Shown here: positions 11,451 to 23,060 of the stretch, piece after piece
How the letters are laid out: every line of letters begins with the position of its first letter
How positions within the stretch are numbered: the first letter of the stretch is position 1
DNA from: Welwitschia mirabilis
Taxonomy: Eukaryota > Gnetophyta > Gnetopsida > Welwitschiales
Assembly: GCA_051453625.1 (NCBI GenBank)
Contig: JBOZIK010000001.1
Location: 183,142,193 to 183,177,711 of the forward strand
DNA: 35,519 nucleotides
Direction: 5' to 3'
Notes under the pieces: model-generated
Told to the model about the DNA's origin: nothing
The model's database searches: none
The model's input: the letters and a program-made list of their open reading frames with translations, nothing else
Program-made: the position numbers and the translations under genes

Positions 11451-13889
11451 TTATTCAATTTTCCATTTTATGCATTTATTAATTTATTATAATTTCATAA
11501 TAAAATGTTGCATTAGTACATATTTGGTTATTATTCAAACCTGATAGCATGAATTTTTTTATTCATATGTCACATAGGTTTTCACATTTGGTTTATTTAT
11601 TAAAGTTTCTCAAACTATGGTTAAGCACATTCATTAGATCATAGAAGTGATCATGTCACTAATCTCCATGCACAATGTAGATGAGGCCATGTGTCAAGTG
11701 CACATGATATGGACCACTTCATCCCCCATGGCTTTAATATTTTTATAATCAACATCGCACCCCCATGAGGCTCCACCTATGGAAGATGGTGATTATGACA
11801 TATACTACATCAACTCATATCATAATGCATCTAACCCTTGCCCTATCATAAATCATACCTTTACACAATCCCTTTTATGTTACTTTCTCATGTAACATAT
11901 TGATCCTTCTACCCAACAATAGCATACTTTACCTCATCCATTCCAAATTTCATGACTCATTACTTAGTTTTTATAATTCACTTGCATTTTCCATCTCTTT
12001 GTAATTTAATCTTTTTTTATCTTGTTAACAACCATTACCCTAAATTCATCTACTTTCTTTTATTTCATAAAGTTTGGGTATATCTTTATAATGAGTTAAC
12101 TTCTAAGCAGCTAAGTCTCTTTCTAGAGAAGTATATCTTGAATGACTTAATTAAAATTCTTAATTTAAATGCTAAGAAAATCTTATCAATGGAATAATTG
12201 AAATTACATTAATAATTATAATCATACTCTTCACATCACAGAAGTAATTGAGTAGGAAAACCCCCTTAATCTTGAAGTGAGTTTTCCCTTTGCAATTACC
12301 TAAATGACTTCTTAATAGGATCTCTTAGTTAAAACATTTTCTTATTTGACTATCTATTCATTTGGTCCTATGTTAAACTACATTTGAGTTTTTATAAAAG
12401 TAGGTTTCCTACTTTCAATAATTTATAGTGATAAGACTAGATTCCATCTAATTTTAAGACATTCCCATGTCTATGACCTCCTATGTCTTATGTTGTTTTA
12501 TCCTAGTATCAATTATGTTAAATCTAATGCTTGTCCTTAGTTGTAAGTCTTGCAATTTATCATTCTAATGGTCAATCAATGTTTTAATGAGAAGAAAACT
12601 TCAAGTCAATTGGTAAAATATCAAGATTATACACTAAAAACAATAAAAAATATAATGTCTTACTATAAGTATAATAAGTAAAGTATTCTCAAGATAGTTC
12701 TTTGATAATGTAATATGGTATTTGTGAAAACTCTACAGCATATCACTTGACTAGAATCTAGCTTTAGCTTGCAGATATTTATGCTACTAGCAGTGGTTGC
12801 ACTCACCTCATCATAATGGATGATGTTTTCTAAAAATTCCATTGGCTTGGCTTTCCATGATTCCAAAGCTAATAATTCATAAATATTTATAACATATTAG
12901 TTATTGGATGATAAATTAGCAAGGTATTATTTGCTGTTATAACTAATTTTTAGATTGAGTTATAGTGTTAACATTATATTAGTACTTCATGGGATAATCA
13001 AAGAGTTGTTGTAATCACTACCCTTATCACATGATACTCTGTGTTATTTAGGATTTAACCACATATTAATGATATCAAACAATTTTATAACCTATATCAA
13101 TAGGCATTACTAGGTTGGTATTTAGAGGCATAGGAATCAATCCCCTCCATTCCCCTATTTGTCCACTTTTACCTAGTCTTTTCTTAGTATTTAAAATTAA
13201 TTACCTTAAGGTTATTCACAACATGTATTCATAGTGTGTTGAAGACTAATCCCACTTCCTAGTTATTATCTTTTAATACTCAACCTCTTACCTTTTACCT
13301 ATCCCTAGTTGTCTTTTATTCATATTTATCTTTTCTCTATACACATATGTTTTTGCTTATTCACATCATATTTTCATCATTTATTCAGACCATCCTTTAT
13401 TACCTGCACCTTTGTGATAATAGTAAAATTAACTTGCACATGTGAAAATCCAGTCAAGTAAATGTCCATCTTGATTTTTATGTTTTTAATGTGACATAAA
13501 TCTTTTGCCCCATGTCAAAAATAGGTCAACTATAATATAGAAATTTTACATTCCCATTTATCATCTAATATGCTTTTTTATTTATTATTCCACACATATT
13601 TTAAGACATGGCAACCACAAAATGGATTTAACGATATAAGAATGCATTTACCTATATTATTGATTCACTATGCATGTCCTTTATTATCACATTGCAATTT
13701 ATTCTCCATTCCATTTATCTCCATACTCTATCCTCATTCCCATTTACTATTCTTATTACCTTATATTCCATGTTCCATTTTTTGCATTTGTCACATTCTT
13801 ATACGACATCATCATTACAACCCCATAGTTTGAAAATGCCTAATCAAATTTGTGAAAAAAAAAACCTTTTTTTGAACATAATAACTTAA
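11451..13889. other. AT-rich DNA, no gene recognised
   Basis: No coding family is visible. The short open frames at 11952-12197, 12663-12866 (minus) and 13570-13833 show no motif and are pyrimidine-rich or AT-biased. This stretch should contain any 3' untranslated region and 3' LTR of the gypsy element, but I could not match it by eye to anything upstream of 5.1 kb. A GT-starting splice-like string (GAGGTGAGTGC on the minus strand near 12805) follows the minus-strand frame, but that is not evidence enough for an exon. Confidence 0.55.
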
Positions 13890-14820
13890 CTAAAATGATC
13901 TTTCCTTCCTATTTTCCTCCGCAGAGCTCGATAATCGTAGTGTAGAGAAGAATGCAAAATAGTAGACAAAAGACATTGTGAAAGAAAGAATAATAGTCTT
14001 CTTTCATCATAAGAATCACTGTGGCCATGGGAATTCCTTTTATCTTCTAATAGTGTGAATAGCAAAAAAATGCATCTAAATAAAATAAAAGTAAATTTTG
14101 AAGTGGAAGGAGGCATTTTAACCTATTTTCATTCTTCGCAAACACTGAAGAAGGCTCATTATAAACACCTGCAATGCGTAACTTGTGTGCTAAGATCATT
14201 CTTTATATGTGCATGAAGAGAGATCTTGAGAATAAGATCACAGAGGTTAAGAATGCATAGAAAAGGAAGCAAATGAAATATCTCTAATACATCTCTAAAT
14301 TACTAATATCTCATCATGGATTATTTCATGATTTGATTTGAGATTTCATTCAATGTTTATGTAATGTGGTTGCTAATTTTATTTACAGCAAGGAAATGCT
14401 TTTAAAATTCAAATGTTTTCTTATAGTCATATCTTAGGTCAGTTCTACATTTTTAGTAGTTGCGTTCTTAGTTATCACAAGAGGTTAAGCACTTTAGAAT
14501 ACTCAGAAGAATGATAGCAGAAGGGGCCTCTTCTAGTAGTAAGTGACGAAAAGAAGGAGAGATGATTCTGGAAGAGATTGGTTTTAAGGCAAAATAGCAA
14601 AGAAGGCACATCATGAGAGAAGAAAAGAATCAGCAGAGAATGATGCAAAGCATTATGTTGCGATGCTCTGGAATGGACTGAAGAAGAAAAGAAAAGAAAG
14701 AAAAGGAAGCAGAATGGAAGAGGAAGAATTTAGCAAAATAAGTATTTTGATATTTCATTCATGATAATCATTGTACATTTATGATGCTTAAATAGTAAAA
14801 ATACATAAAAAACTACCTAA

Positions 14821-14831
14821 TCCTATTTATA
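14821..14831 (-). promoter_or_regulatory. TATA box on the minus strand
   Basis: On the minus strand this reads TATAAATAGGA, a strong plant TATA consensus. Tandem repeats lie just upstream on that strand. No transcript start can be shown from sequence alone. Confidence 0.45.
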
Positions 14832-14832
14832 C

Positions 14833-14919
14833 ATCCACTAATATGACCATTACAAGCACTAATCCACTAACAAGGCCATTACAAGAACTAATCCACTAAC
14901 AAGGCCATTACAAGCACTA
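14833..14919. repeat. Three tandem 29-bp repeats
   Basis: Units start at 14833, 14862 and 14891. Each begins ATCCACTAA and ends with ATTACAAG followed by CACTA or AACTA. The second and third units are nearly identical, and the first differs at four or so bases. They end 2 bp from the minus-strand TATA box, so on that strand they lie directly upstream of it. Confidence 0.95.
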
Positions 14920-16199
14920 AGGGCATTCTGAGCTAAATAATTGGTACCTACTTGCCCTTTCTCTCTTAACTGCCTATTATGATGGTCTGTAATATTTTAA
15001 TTGAAAATAAATATGCCTAAGTGAGGTCGTATGCTACTGATGATCCACTGTAAGCTCTGATGTATGCATGCATGTAATGATATGGATATCTGTGCGAATG
15101 ATGTGGAAGGCAGATGTGGTCACAGTTGTGACAGAGCTCTGCAAATTAAGGCAATCTCATCAGATTGGACAAAACCCTAGCAAAATGAATAAAAACCTTT
15201 ATTTAAGAGGGAGCTAAGCTTTAGAAAAATCAAAAGATTCTATAGAGACAAAGAAAGTGGAATTGAGTGGAAGAGAAAACTTGTGTTTCCTTCAGTTAAA
15301 GTAAGGAATAATACCAAACAGGTAAAGTCGAGGGAGTGTCTTAGCCAAGCCTCAAGAGTAACGCCGTCGTCATGTAATTGTCATTGTTTATTTTCTGATA
15401 GGATGGGATTTGGGTAGATTCTACTTGTCTTTTATGTGTGCTCTGCAAAAAGTTAGCCATTATTCCATGGATGGGGGAACAGATGACCAAGGGGTCTTTA
15501 TCTTTTCTTTGACTCTCTAGTATCAGCAAAAACTAATAAAAAATTATTTTCACAATGTCGTAAGAGCGTATTGTGCTCTCGAGAATCTAGGATGTGCAAA
15601 ATAATAATAAACTTGCTGGATGAATTGTCTCTTGGGTTGAGCAATTAGCATAATTGTGTCATTATCTCTAAATCCCCTGTGTAGATTAGAACCCATTTTG
15701 GATTCGTTTATAAATGATGCATGATAAAGCATTAGCGTACCAGCAGGCGGGTCTCATTTTAAGTGTTTTTTTGTGGCTAAAGAAGTCATTAGAAATTGAT
15801 GGAAGCTCATAATAATTGATGATATTGGACGTGAGAAAATGGGAGGAGCAGAATAATGGTGGTCCACCTCCAATAGTGTGACATTTGATGATTTTCCCTA
15901 GATGTCTATAACTCTGCATTATGTAATTATCAACTTAGAGGTTGCATTTTTCCTGCATATCCTAGATTTGTTTCTTTGTAAGTAAAAATATGAAAATTAG
16001 ATCACTACTTGGTGGCTAGAGTTATCAGTCTAGTAAAGATACAAGGTATTTTCTCTATAAAATTAATTGCAATGTATCGTTTTTGGAGGTTTACAGTGAA
16101 AACCCAAAGGTCTCATAATTTACAAAAGTACTACTGATACTTGGCAAGTTGGCTTGCTTATTTAAGTGTTTTACCAATTGACTTCTACAGCAATGGCAG

Positions 16200-19100
16200 A
16201 CATTCAATTGGTGAGGGGGGTAGGGGATTATTAATATGGAGAATAGCTTAAAACAGAAGATTACATCTTAGCAAGGCCCAAAGAAGGATGAAAAGTAACC
16301 GCACCCCTAGGACAGTTATTAAAACATAGAAATAGATGATTACTGGGAGCTAGAAAGCACTAAGCCTTTTAGGTGATTTTGTTATAGTGCATCTTTAGAA
16401 ATTTATAATCTTTATGAAGAATAAAAACTTCATATTGAAGGATAATTACTACTAGGATTGAGAATTGAGTATCTAGTGAGTTAAATCCTTATTAAATGAA
16501 GTATTACACCAAGTGTTCCAAATAAAGTAAATGCATTAAAGGATAAAGATCTTTAGTCCATGCTTAGAGAAGGTATCTGGAGTGCCTTGCAGTAAAATGA
16601 AATTAGGATACTGAAGAGGAGTGCTTAGTCCACCAATATATGTAATCAAATCCCAAACCTGTCGAGCAATGCGAGAATCCTAGAAAGTGTGCTAGAAGGT
16701 TTTTGGAGCTTGACATATAGGGCACAAAGGATGAGTAACTCCCCAAAGTTAAAGACGATGATCAATAGAAAGACCTTAATGAATAAGACACTAGAAGAAG
16801 ATTTTAGTTTTAGAATGGGCTTTAATCTTCCAAACTTATTTAAAAAAAATTTTCCATTTATCTTCCATCTAGTTGAGATGCCATTTGGAGTTCATCCTTT
16901 TTATGAGATTGTCGATGTCCTAGAATCATGTACGAGCTTTAGAAAGAGACAACTTGGTAATATGATTACCATTGGACCAAAGTCAATCATCCTACTAGTT
17001 CTTATTACTATGATTCCACTAAATTCTAGAAACCATTTTTTCTATGTATTTGATAATGGGAAGATTCAACTTTTGAACCTTCCATTTAGATTTAAGTTGA
17101 GACCAATTATATCTAATATGATTGTATTATTGTACTACAAATAAGTCTAGGGGAGAAGCTCTGCTTTAGCCAATCTTCGAAATCTGACTAGAAATTGAGA
17201 AGCCAAAGAGTTATCTATAATTTTAAAGGCTGAAGACCACTAAGAAGAATGAGTGGCTAGCTGATTGTGACTTAAATTAGTTGGTTGTCAGATAAGGAAA
17301 CTTTTAAGTTTGTGCTAAAACTTAAACTTTTGTTGGAAAAGATAGGAACCTTTGCATTTGAAGTTAGCAAAAGAAAAAATAGCATTACTCTAGTGAATAC
17401 GTTTTCATAAATGGTTAGAATACATATTGTCATTAGCAAAATAATGCCTAAATAAAACCTTCTAAGCCTCATCCCCTTCTAAGGATCGGACTATTCATTT
17501 AGAAGCTAATAAGATACCTTGATGTTCTAAGGAAGGAATCCCCAAATCATTTAAATGTTTGGAATGATAATAGGTGCTTCATGTAACCCTGTTAAAAACT
17601 TTACTACTTGAAGTGTTTCCCCATAGAGAACTTTAAAGAATTTTGTTGACGATGTTATAAGCAGAGATAGAGGGGGCCATGAAGAAGGCATAATAAACTA
17701 GAATAGAACTAAGAATATGAATACACACAATGAGCCTCTCTGCTAATGACAAGAATTTTCTGAACCATGTACGAGCTTTATCTTTAACATTGTTGATAAC
17801 CATCTGTCACATATTGAATGGATTGCCTGATAAAGCGATAGAGACTCCTAAAAGTTTAAACTGGTTAATGGGGGAAAGCCATTAGATATTAATGTGGTAG
17901 GACCAAACAGGCCTCTCAATTAGAGTGGAATGGATGACAATGGTTTTATTCCAATTAATTAGTAAACTTAAAGCTAGACAATAAACTTTTAAAGTATCTA
18001 TCACTTTCTGAAAATATGATTTAGTTTCTTTAATCAAGAGAAAGGTATCATCAGTAAATTAGCTGTAGAGAACTATATTACCATTAAGAAAGTTAATACC
18101 ATGAAGATTGCTTAAAGAATGATGAGCTTTAAGAAGAGCTCTAAGAGCATCTGCTACTATGATAAAAAGATATGGCACTAAGGGACACCCTTACCTAACG
18201 GATCTCTAAAGGGATATGGGACGAGAGAAGACACTGTTGATGTAGATAACAGAAGTAGCATCAGCTAGAAGCATCTGAACATGGTTCTCAAAGACTTCTC
18301 CAAGTTAATAATAAAAGATAACTCTAGTAAGAAAATGCCAATTAAGTTTGTCATAGGCTTTAGCAAAATCAAGCTTTAAAAGAATAGCCTGTTGAGAGGA
18401 GGTGTTTGTCCAATGCCTAGATTCAACTACAATTAGCACATTGTCTAAGATGTACCTATTTTGAACAAAACCGGTTTGCTCTTTATTGATAAGAAAATGA
18501 AGAAATTTCTTTAATCTGTTGGCCAATGCCTAGGCAACAATTTTATAGATCACATTTAAAAGAGTGATAGGTCTCTAATCATTGATGTTATAAGAGTTAC
18601 CTAATTTAGGTAGAAGTTTAACTATTCTAGTGTTGAGATAAGTTCCTAAGGATTTGTTGTCTAAAGCTTCTTTGTAAACATTCTAAGCATCTATTCTAAT
18701 TATGTGCTAGAATTTAGAGAAGAATTCTCTTAAAAGGCCATCTAAACCTAGAGTTTTTCCAACCTTAAAGTGATGAAGGGCATTAAGAAACTCAGCTTTA
18801 GAAAGGCACTGATCATCACCAAAAAATTTTTGATTGAAGGGTTGAAGATTGCTGAGACAAGTGTCGATATTTGTGTTATTAATTGTACTAGTAAAGAACA
18901 CCTAAGAGTAATGATTAAAAATCACTTGAAAAATTTGTTCTTTAGAGGTGTGAATCACATTCCCGTCTTCAATCACTTTTATGCGAGGAGAGGAGTATTT
19001 TCCTTTTAAGAATTGGAAAAAATATGATGAACCTTGATCTCCCATTCTTAGCTCAGATAAGTGGGAATGAAGGTGGGTACCTTAAGCCTTATGGTGCTCA

Positions 19101-20173
19101 ACTCGTCTTAGTCTGTCTTTATAGATTTTTAGCAGATCAAAGTCATGGATGTTACAGTGCCCTGAATTAACTTTCAGTTGATGAAACTCTACTTTTAACA
19201 TGAGGCTTTTCTAATGAGAATCTCTATTTGTTGTTAAAACTTTACCTGCATGTTTAGCAAAATGCTGATTACATAAAATACTGTTATTCCACCAATCAAT
19301 CCATCCATCATTACTTACAAGACAAGGAACTAGGTTCCAAATGTGCATGAGAAGTGAACACATGTTTCTTTTATTCTGAAGGAAACTGTTGCTAAAATTA
19401 AAGAGATATCTATTGATGTGCTGATCAATAGAACATTGGATGGATCACAAAATGGGAAAATGGTCAAATAAGACCTAAGTGTAATCAGCTTATGCTAGGA
19501 ACTTCTTATGATGGGAAATAGTAATACTTGGAGTTGAGGACAAATAGACTCGGTCAAGTCGAGAAGTAATGGAACTTGACCTAGCTGTGGCATTGGACCA
19601 AGTGAATCATTCCTCAGCAGAATTAATTTTTGTGGTAATATTGACATCCTGTAACTAGAATTTTCTTTTAAGCAATATTCAACTATCAAGCTCATTAATG
19701 TTAAGGATGCATTTATTTCCTCCTCTTATATCTATGTCTTTTTCAATCATATTGAAATCTCCCACCAAGATCCATGAAGCTTCTGAAAGAAAGTCATGGA
19801 GCCATTTCCAAGGAACACATCTGTCTAGGATGCTATAAGGGGCATAGATATTAGTCATGCCAACAATAGAGTTATTTTATTTTAAGCGAATCCAAATACA
19901 ATTACCTCTTAGATCTTCATCATGATCAATAATTTAATTATTAAACTTCTAGTGAATGAGAATAACTGCTTCTCCTCTGCCTCTAGAATGATAAGAAATA
20001 AAGGAAGTACTCTTGGGGAAAATTCTATTACAAATAGTTTAAAGCTGAAAACTGTGAATTTTAATTTTTTAAAGAAAACCTATATCTAATTTCGTTTTAG
20101 CTATATAATCATAGACAATGTATTTTCTTTGAGGGTCTGAGAGTCCTCAAACATTCTATGAGATGAGATTCAT
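16200..20173 (-). pseudogene. LINE ORF2: endonuclease, reverse transcriptase, zf-RVT
   Basis: ORF2 nicks the target DNA and copies the RNA there. The start at 20173 gives MNLIS and NV-GLSDPQRK, the expected N-terminal motif with stops for Trp and Arg. The endonuclease has ILVGDFNMIEKD and RGGN (19780-19709), FTWSNATARSSS, SRLDRVYLS, and FDHFPIL with the terminal catalytic Asp-His kept. RT motifs are FKVGKTLGLDGLLREFF, RPITLLNVIYKI, ALANRLKKFLHFLI, EQTGFVQNRYILDN and LKLDFAKAYDKLNW. The active site FTDD is at 18058-18047 (FADD is usual). The C-terminal part keeps SLWGNTS, DLGIPSLEHQ and, near 16.7 kb, THPLCPICQAPKTF then ARQVWD, the zf-RVT finger. Stops recur, several from CAG/TGG-type codons. 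Its RNA-copying Asp residues survive. Confidence 0.93.
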
Positions 20174-20199
20174 AAGGTGAGATCAGTAAGAGACCCGAT

Positions 20200-21219
20200 C
20201 CCCTTTCCAATAACTTATCATAAGTTTATAGATTTAAAACTATTAGCTACTGATCTACTTCTATATCATCTTCCTTATTGACCTAGGATTTTTAGTAGTC
20301 TCTTGTTTATTCTCCTAACTCTTACTGTTCAACTCCTCTGTAGAAGTTTGAGAAGTATTCCCTTTATCCAAGTTCTTCCTATTGGCTTTGGTGATCTTTA
20401 TTACAACTAGTTCATGAGTAGTATGTCAACATTAACTTATTCTTGTGGAGTTTGGTGATTTTTTTGCATAAGACCATTTTAATGGATTTTGTTAGCTATG
20501 TTTTATACTAAAACTCTATTTGATTCCAACTTAGCTAGGAGTTTAGAATAATGTGCCCTCACATGATCAAATTCTTTAAAATAGTAATAGTGATTTGGTA
20601 GAGTTAATTAAGTAATCTTTTGGAGAATAACTTCTCCATCAGTTGATAATCAGATAACCTTAGGTAATAGTTTGTTTAGATCAATAGTAACATAGATTCT
20701 TCTTGTAGGGTAAGCACACAACATGAAGGTTTTCATTCCTATGGCATATCCAAATTTAGTGGCTAAGACATCAACATGAGGTAGAAAATTAACTAGCAGG
20801 TTTAGAAATTCAATCCATATGGGAATGGTACTTTGAGTGGCTTTTTTTGAATTAAAACCTTTAAACCATGATTTCAAAATAAGGTAACTTCCTGAAATTT
20901 TCTGAACCGACTGTTATTTCATCCAATCTACCATATATTTAGTTTTGAAACCGAGAAGGAAGAAGTCTTTTGTCATATTTGAGACTATAAAGACTCTAAT
21001 ATTTCTACAAACTAAGTTCTTTTGAATCCAATCATTAAGAACAAAAAAAGGAGGAATTCTTCTAGTAAAAAAATCAATAGCATAAAGCTATTCAAAAGTA
21101 TGAACAATTTTGTCAAAAAGGTCTTGGGGGGACTCTAAGTCGATGATAACGCTATCATTGTTTGGAGCCATATTATTGTATTCAACTAATGGTGTGGAGT
21201 TATAAGACATATCAACCAT
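20200..21219 (-). pseudogene. LINE ORF1: DUF4283-like domain and knuckle remnant
   Basis: ORF1 proteins bind LINE RNA. The start is ATG at 21217-21219 (minus), the first in the frame that leads through the domain. The acidic N-terminal part ends in LESPQDLFDKIVHTFE. Next come FKTKYMVDWMK and an open stretch at 20877-20650 with ILKSWFKGFNSKKATQSTIP, IWIEFLNLLVNF, GYAIGMKTF and IYVTIDLNKLLP. This matches the DUF4283 pattern (WxPxFxxxxxxxxxxPVWVRxPxLPxxF, ARVCVExDLxxPLP). Just downstream, LPNHYYYFKEFDH is the CCHC knuckle (YCxxCxxxGHxxxxC) with its cysteines turned to Tyr or other residues. The C-terminal limit is unclear. Confidence 0.85.
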
Positions 21220-21240
21220 TTCTAGTTTTTATTTTTTAAA

Positions 21241-21710
21241 GGATGCATTTAAAGTTGATGAAGTTAAATTATTCACAGTTATTTAAAGAAAAAAGAGAAG
21301 GCTAAAAATATGGTAGACTTCCCTAAAAAATATACCACGCTGATGCATGCAAGACTTCCATGGTTGAAGTTATCTACATGCACTTAACGCATGAAAAGCT
21401 ATCGAATGCTCAGTTGTTTTCCATCACTCTCCAACATGCATGTAGAATGATGTAAAAACATTACTTACTAGTATGCATGTAGATAGATAAAAGGCTCACC
21501 AGAGATTACAACCAATAATCACATAAAAAGGAATCTACTACATGTAGAACAATAACTAGAAATGAAACTTGTTATCACATGTTCACAAATCCATAGAAGT
21601 ATAACCCATAGCCGCATGCTCATAAGTTACAAAAAGCCAGGAAACCCACTTCCCTCTATATGTATGTTTTGATTACACAGGCATTCAATGAGAAATGAAA
21701 AGACAAGAGA
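21241..21710 (-). promoter_or_regulatory. Possible LINE 5' UTR with repeated CATGCA (RY-like) motifs
   Basis: Upstream of LINE ORF1 there is about 450 bp without open frames. TGCATG or CATGCA strings occur near 21344, 21377, 21435, 21474 and 21614, several of them followed by GTAGA. RY elements of this form are known sites for plant B3-domain regulators. A role here is inference, and the 5' limit of the LINE is unknown. Confidence 0.3.
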
Positions 21711-21924
21711 TTCAATCTTTATATACAAATATACTAATGAGTGAATTATATGATGTGTCATGTTAAATAGTTTTTGATGTTTCGACAAGGTTAAATTAAG
21801 TGTAATAATAAATTAAAAATATAAAATCTTTTAATAAATATAGGAATTTTAACCTATAACATAATTGGTTTTACCTATCTTTACAAGCTTAAACATGTTA
21901 AGTTTAAGTTCTAAGTTACAAGGG

Positions 21925-22250
21925 CTATCATCAAGGTTGTGGTCCAATTGGTGGTACACTTATCTTCCATTTAAGGGGTTGTGAGTTTAAATCCTAGACA
22001 CCTCTTTTAGCATACTATGAGGCCTTAATCATAATCATATCATTTTCTTGAGCTTCTCATAAAGGAGAACTATGATAATTAAAGCACACTTAACACAAAC
22101 TTAAACATCTTGAGCATAAATCAGAGTTAAGACCTAGGTATTTGGTGGTAAGCTTCAAGTCAGTAAAGGTTGCCATGAAATTTCATCCACTAGGAATGCA
22201 ATATAGTTTCCTCTAATTAACTCCTTATTTAATAAGAGAAAAAAAAAAAG
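21925..22250 (+). mobile_element. tRNA-derived SINE-like element, copy 1
   Basis: A pol III box A-like string TGGTCCAATTGG (21940-21951) and a box B-like string GAGTTTAAATCC (21983-21994; consensus GGTTCRANNCC) lie 43 bp apart start to start, as in tRNA-derived SINEs. The intervening text and the stretch downstream are shared with copy 2. An A-rich tail (GAGAAAAAAAAAAAGAG) occurs near 22230-22250 and may be its end. No clear target-site duplication was seen, and the right boundary is a guess. Confidence 0.6.
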
Positions 22251-22875
22251 AGTGTAAATGTACTCTATAGCCTTTAATGTTTTTGAAGATTGAAGGAATA
22301 TTAACCAAATTTAATTTTACACCCTTCAAAGCTCATCAGGGTTCCTAAAAGCATTATGGAAGGATATCAAATTCAAAACTTTTAGTCATCATGCCTTTCC
22401 CCAAATTTATGGTTATTAGAATCATCCAAATGAATGATTTAGTTATGTTTAGGGCTTAATAGAGACTTTGATATCCAGCAAGACATCCAAACATTCAAAC
22501 CTACAAGCTCTTACATAGAGGACAAGTGTTTCACTAGCTGACTTACAATCTTATTAGTGTAAATGAAGTATGTAATTATGTGCAAGGCCTCATAGTCTAC
22601 TAAGTAATTCATATAAAGGTTTATATACATAACCTTCTAAATAAAGGATTAGGGTTCCACCAATTAGACTATCAATCAATTGATCTAAAAGCATTATGAA
22701 AAAGTGTTATATAGCTTTAACTTTAAAAATATCCAACATTGAAAATTGCTAAAGCGTAAAATAGCCATTATTTGTTTTCTTCTAAAAGGCATGTGGGATG
22801 ATAATGATGTGCATATTCTAATTAATTTCTCAAATAAAATAGGAAGAACTTAATTAATCATGTATATTTTTGTAA

Positions 22876-23060
22876 TAGGGTGGTAGTTCAACTAGTGAGA
22901 CATTTATCTTTCATTAAGAAGGTTGTGGATTTAAAAACTTAGATGTCCTACTTGACACACTATAAGGTACTAGCATAATAAAATCATTCATTTGGATAAT
23001 CATGGTGGATATAGTTGAGAGGAAAGGTATAATCACTAAAAGTTTCAAGTCCAACATCCT
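22876..23060 (+). mobile_element. SINE-like element, copy 2 (diverged)
   Basis: Starting at GGGTGGTAGTTCAACTAGTG there is a box A-like region near 22884. ATTTATCTTTCATTAAG follows, then GGTTGTGGATTTAAAAAC (degenerate box B, about 22921-22938). The order and spacing match copy 1, and the shared CACACTATAAGG/CATACTATGAGG and ATAATCATAT/ATAAAATCATT segments follow. It is more decayed than copy 1, so this is a family remnant rather than a functional tRNA gene. Confidence 0.5.

Larger units (their letters stand above)
13890..16029 (-). other. Less AT-rich segment; possible old LTR or promoter region on the minus strand
   Basis: Base composition changes here, with more GC and purine-rich tracts such as 14560-14720. 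On the minus strand a TATA box (14821-14831) is preceded by three 29-bp repeats. It is followed by an ATGAATGAAATATCAAAA stretch near 14745-14765 and long CT-rich tracts, the arrangement often seen in the R/U5 part of plant copia LTRs. A CCAGAGCATCG string near 14660 (minus) vaguely resembles an initiator-Met primer site but is not convincing. The minus-strand open frames at 15341-15529, 15550-15732 and 15686-15919 have no recognised motif. An alternative is the promoter and leader of a lost host gene. Confidence 0.35.
16030..21240 (-). mobile_element. Nearly full-length plant L1-type LINE, inactive
   Basis: The minus strand carries the usual plant L1 order: ORF1 (from 21219), then ORF2 with AP endonuclease (from 20173), reverse transcriptase (about 18.9-18.0 kb) and a C-terminal zf-RVT domain (about 16.85-16.65 kb). 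The left boundary near 16030 is inferred from a TGTAAACC-like tail with AATTAATTTTATAGAG, typical of plant LINE 3' ends. No clear poly(A) tail or target-site duplication is preserved. Stops interrupt both ORFs, although several hundred bases at a time stay open, so decay is milder than in the gypsy element. Confidence 0.9.

Noticed and set aside
12663-12866. Minus-strand 67-codon frame followed by a GTGAGT-like donor, possible exon
   Set aside because: No family resemblance and no matching acceptor or second exon; not enough to call.
2600-13600. LTR pair for the gypsy element
   Set aside because: No stretch upstream of 5.1 kb could be matched by eye to one downstream of 11.45 kb; a computed dot plot would be needed.
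14640-14680. Minus-strand CCAGAGCATCG as a copia primer-binding site
   Set aside because: Only about nine bases agree with the initiator-Met consensus, the GGTAT part is disrupted, and no gag follows on that strand.
16689-17144. Plus-strand open frame of 151 codons, the longest without N
   Set aside because: It is antisense to the zf-RVT and C-terminal part of LINE ORF2, where the minus strand shows THPLCPICQAP and ARQVWD. No motif is seen in the plus reading.
18770-19009. Plus-strand open frame of 79 codons
   Set aside because: It lies opposite the LINE RT region; the minus strand carries the recognisable motifs.
21940-21994. A tRNA gene at the box A/box B pair
   Set aside because: Acceptor and anticodon stems cannot be formed, and the similarity with the second copy continues past the tRNA-sized region, so a SINE is the better reading.
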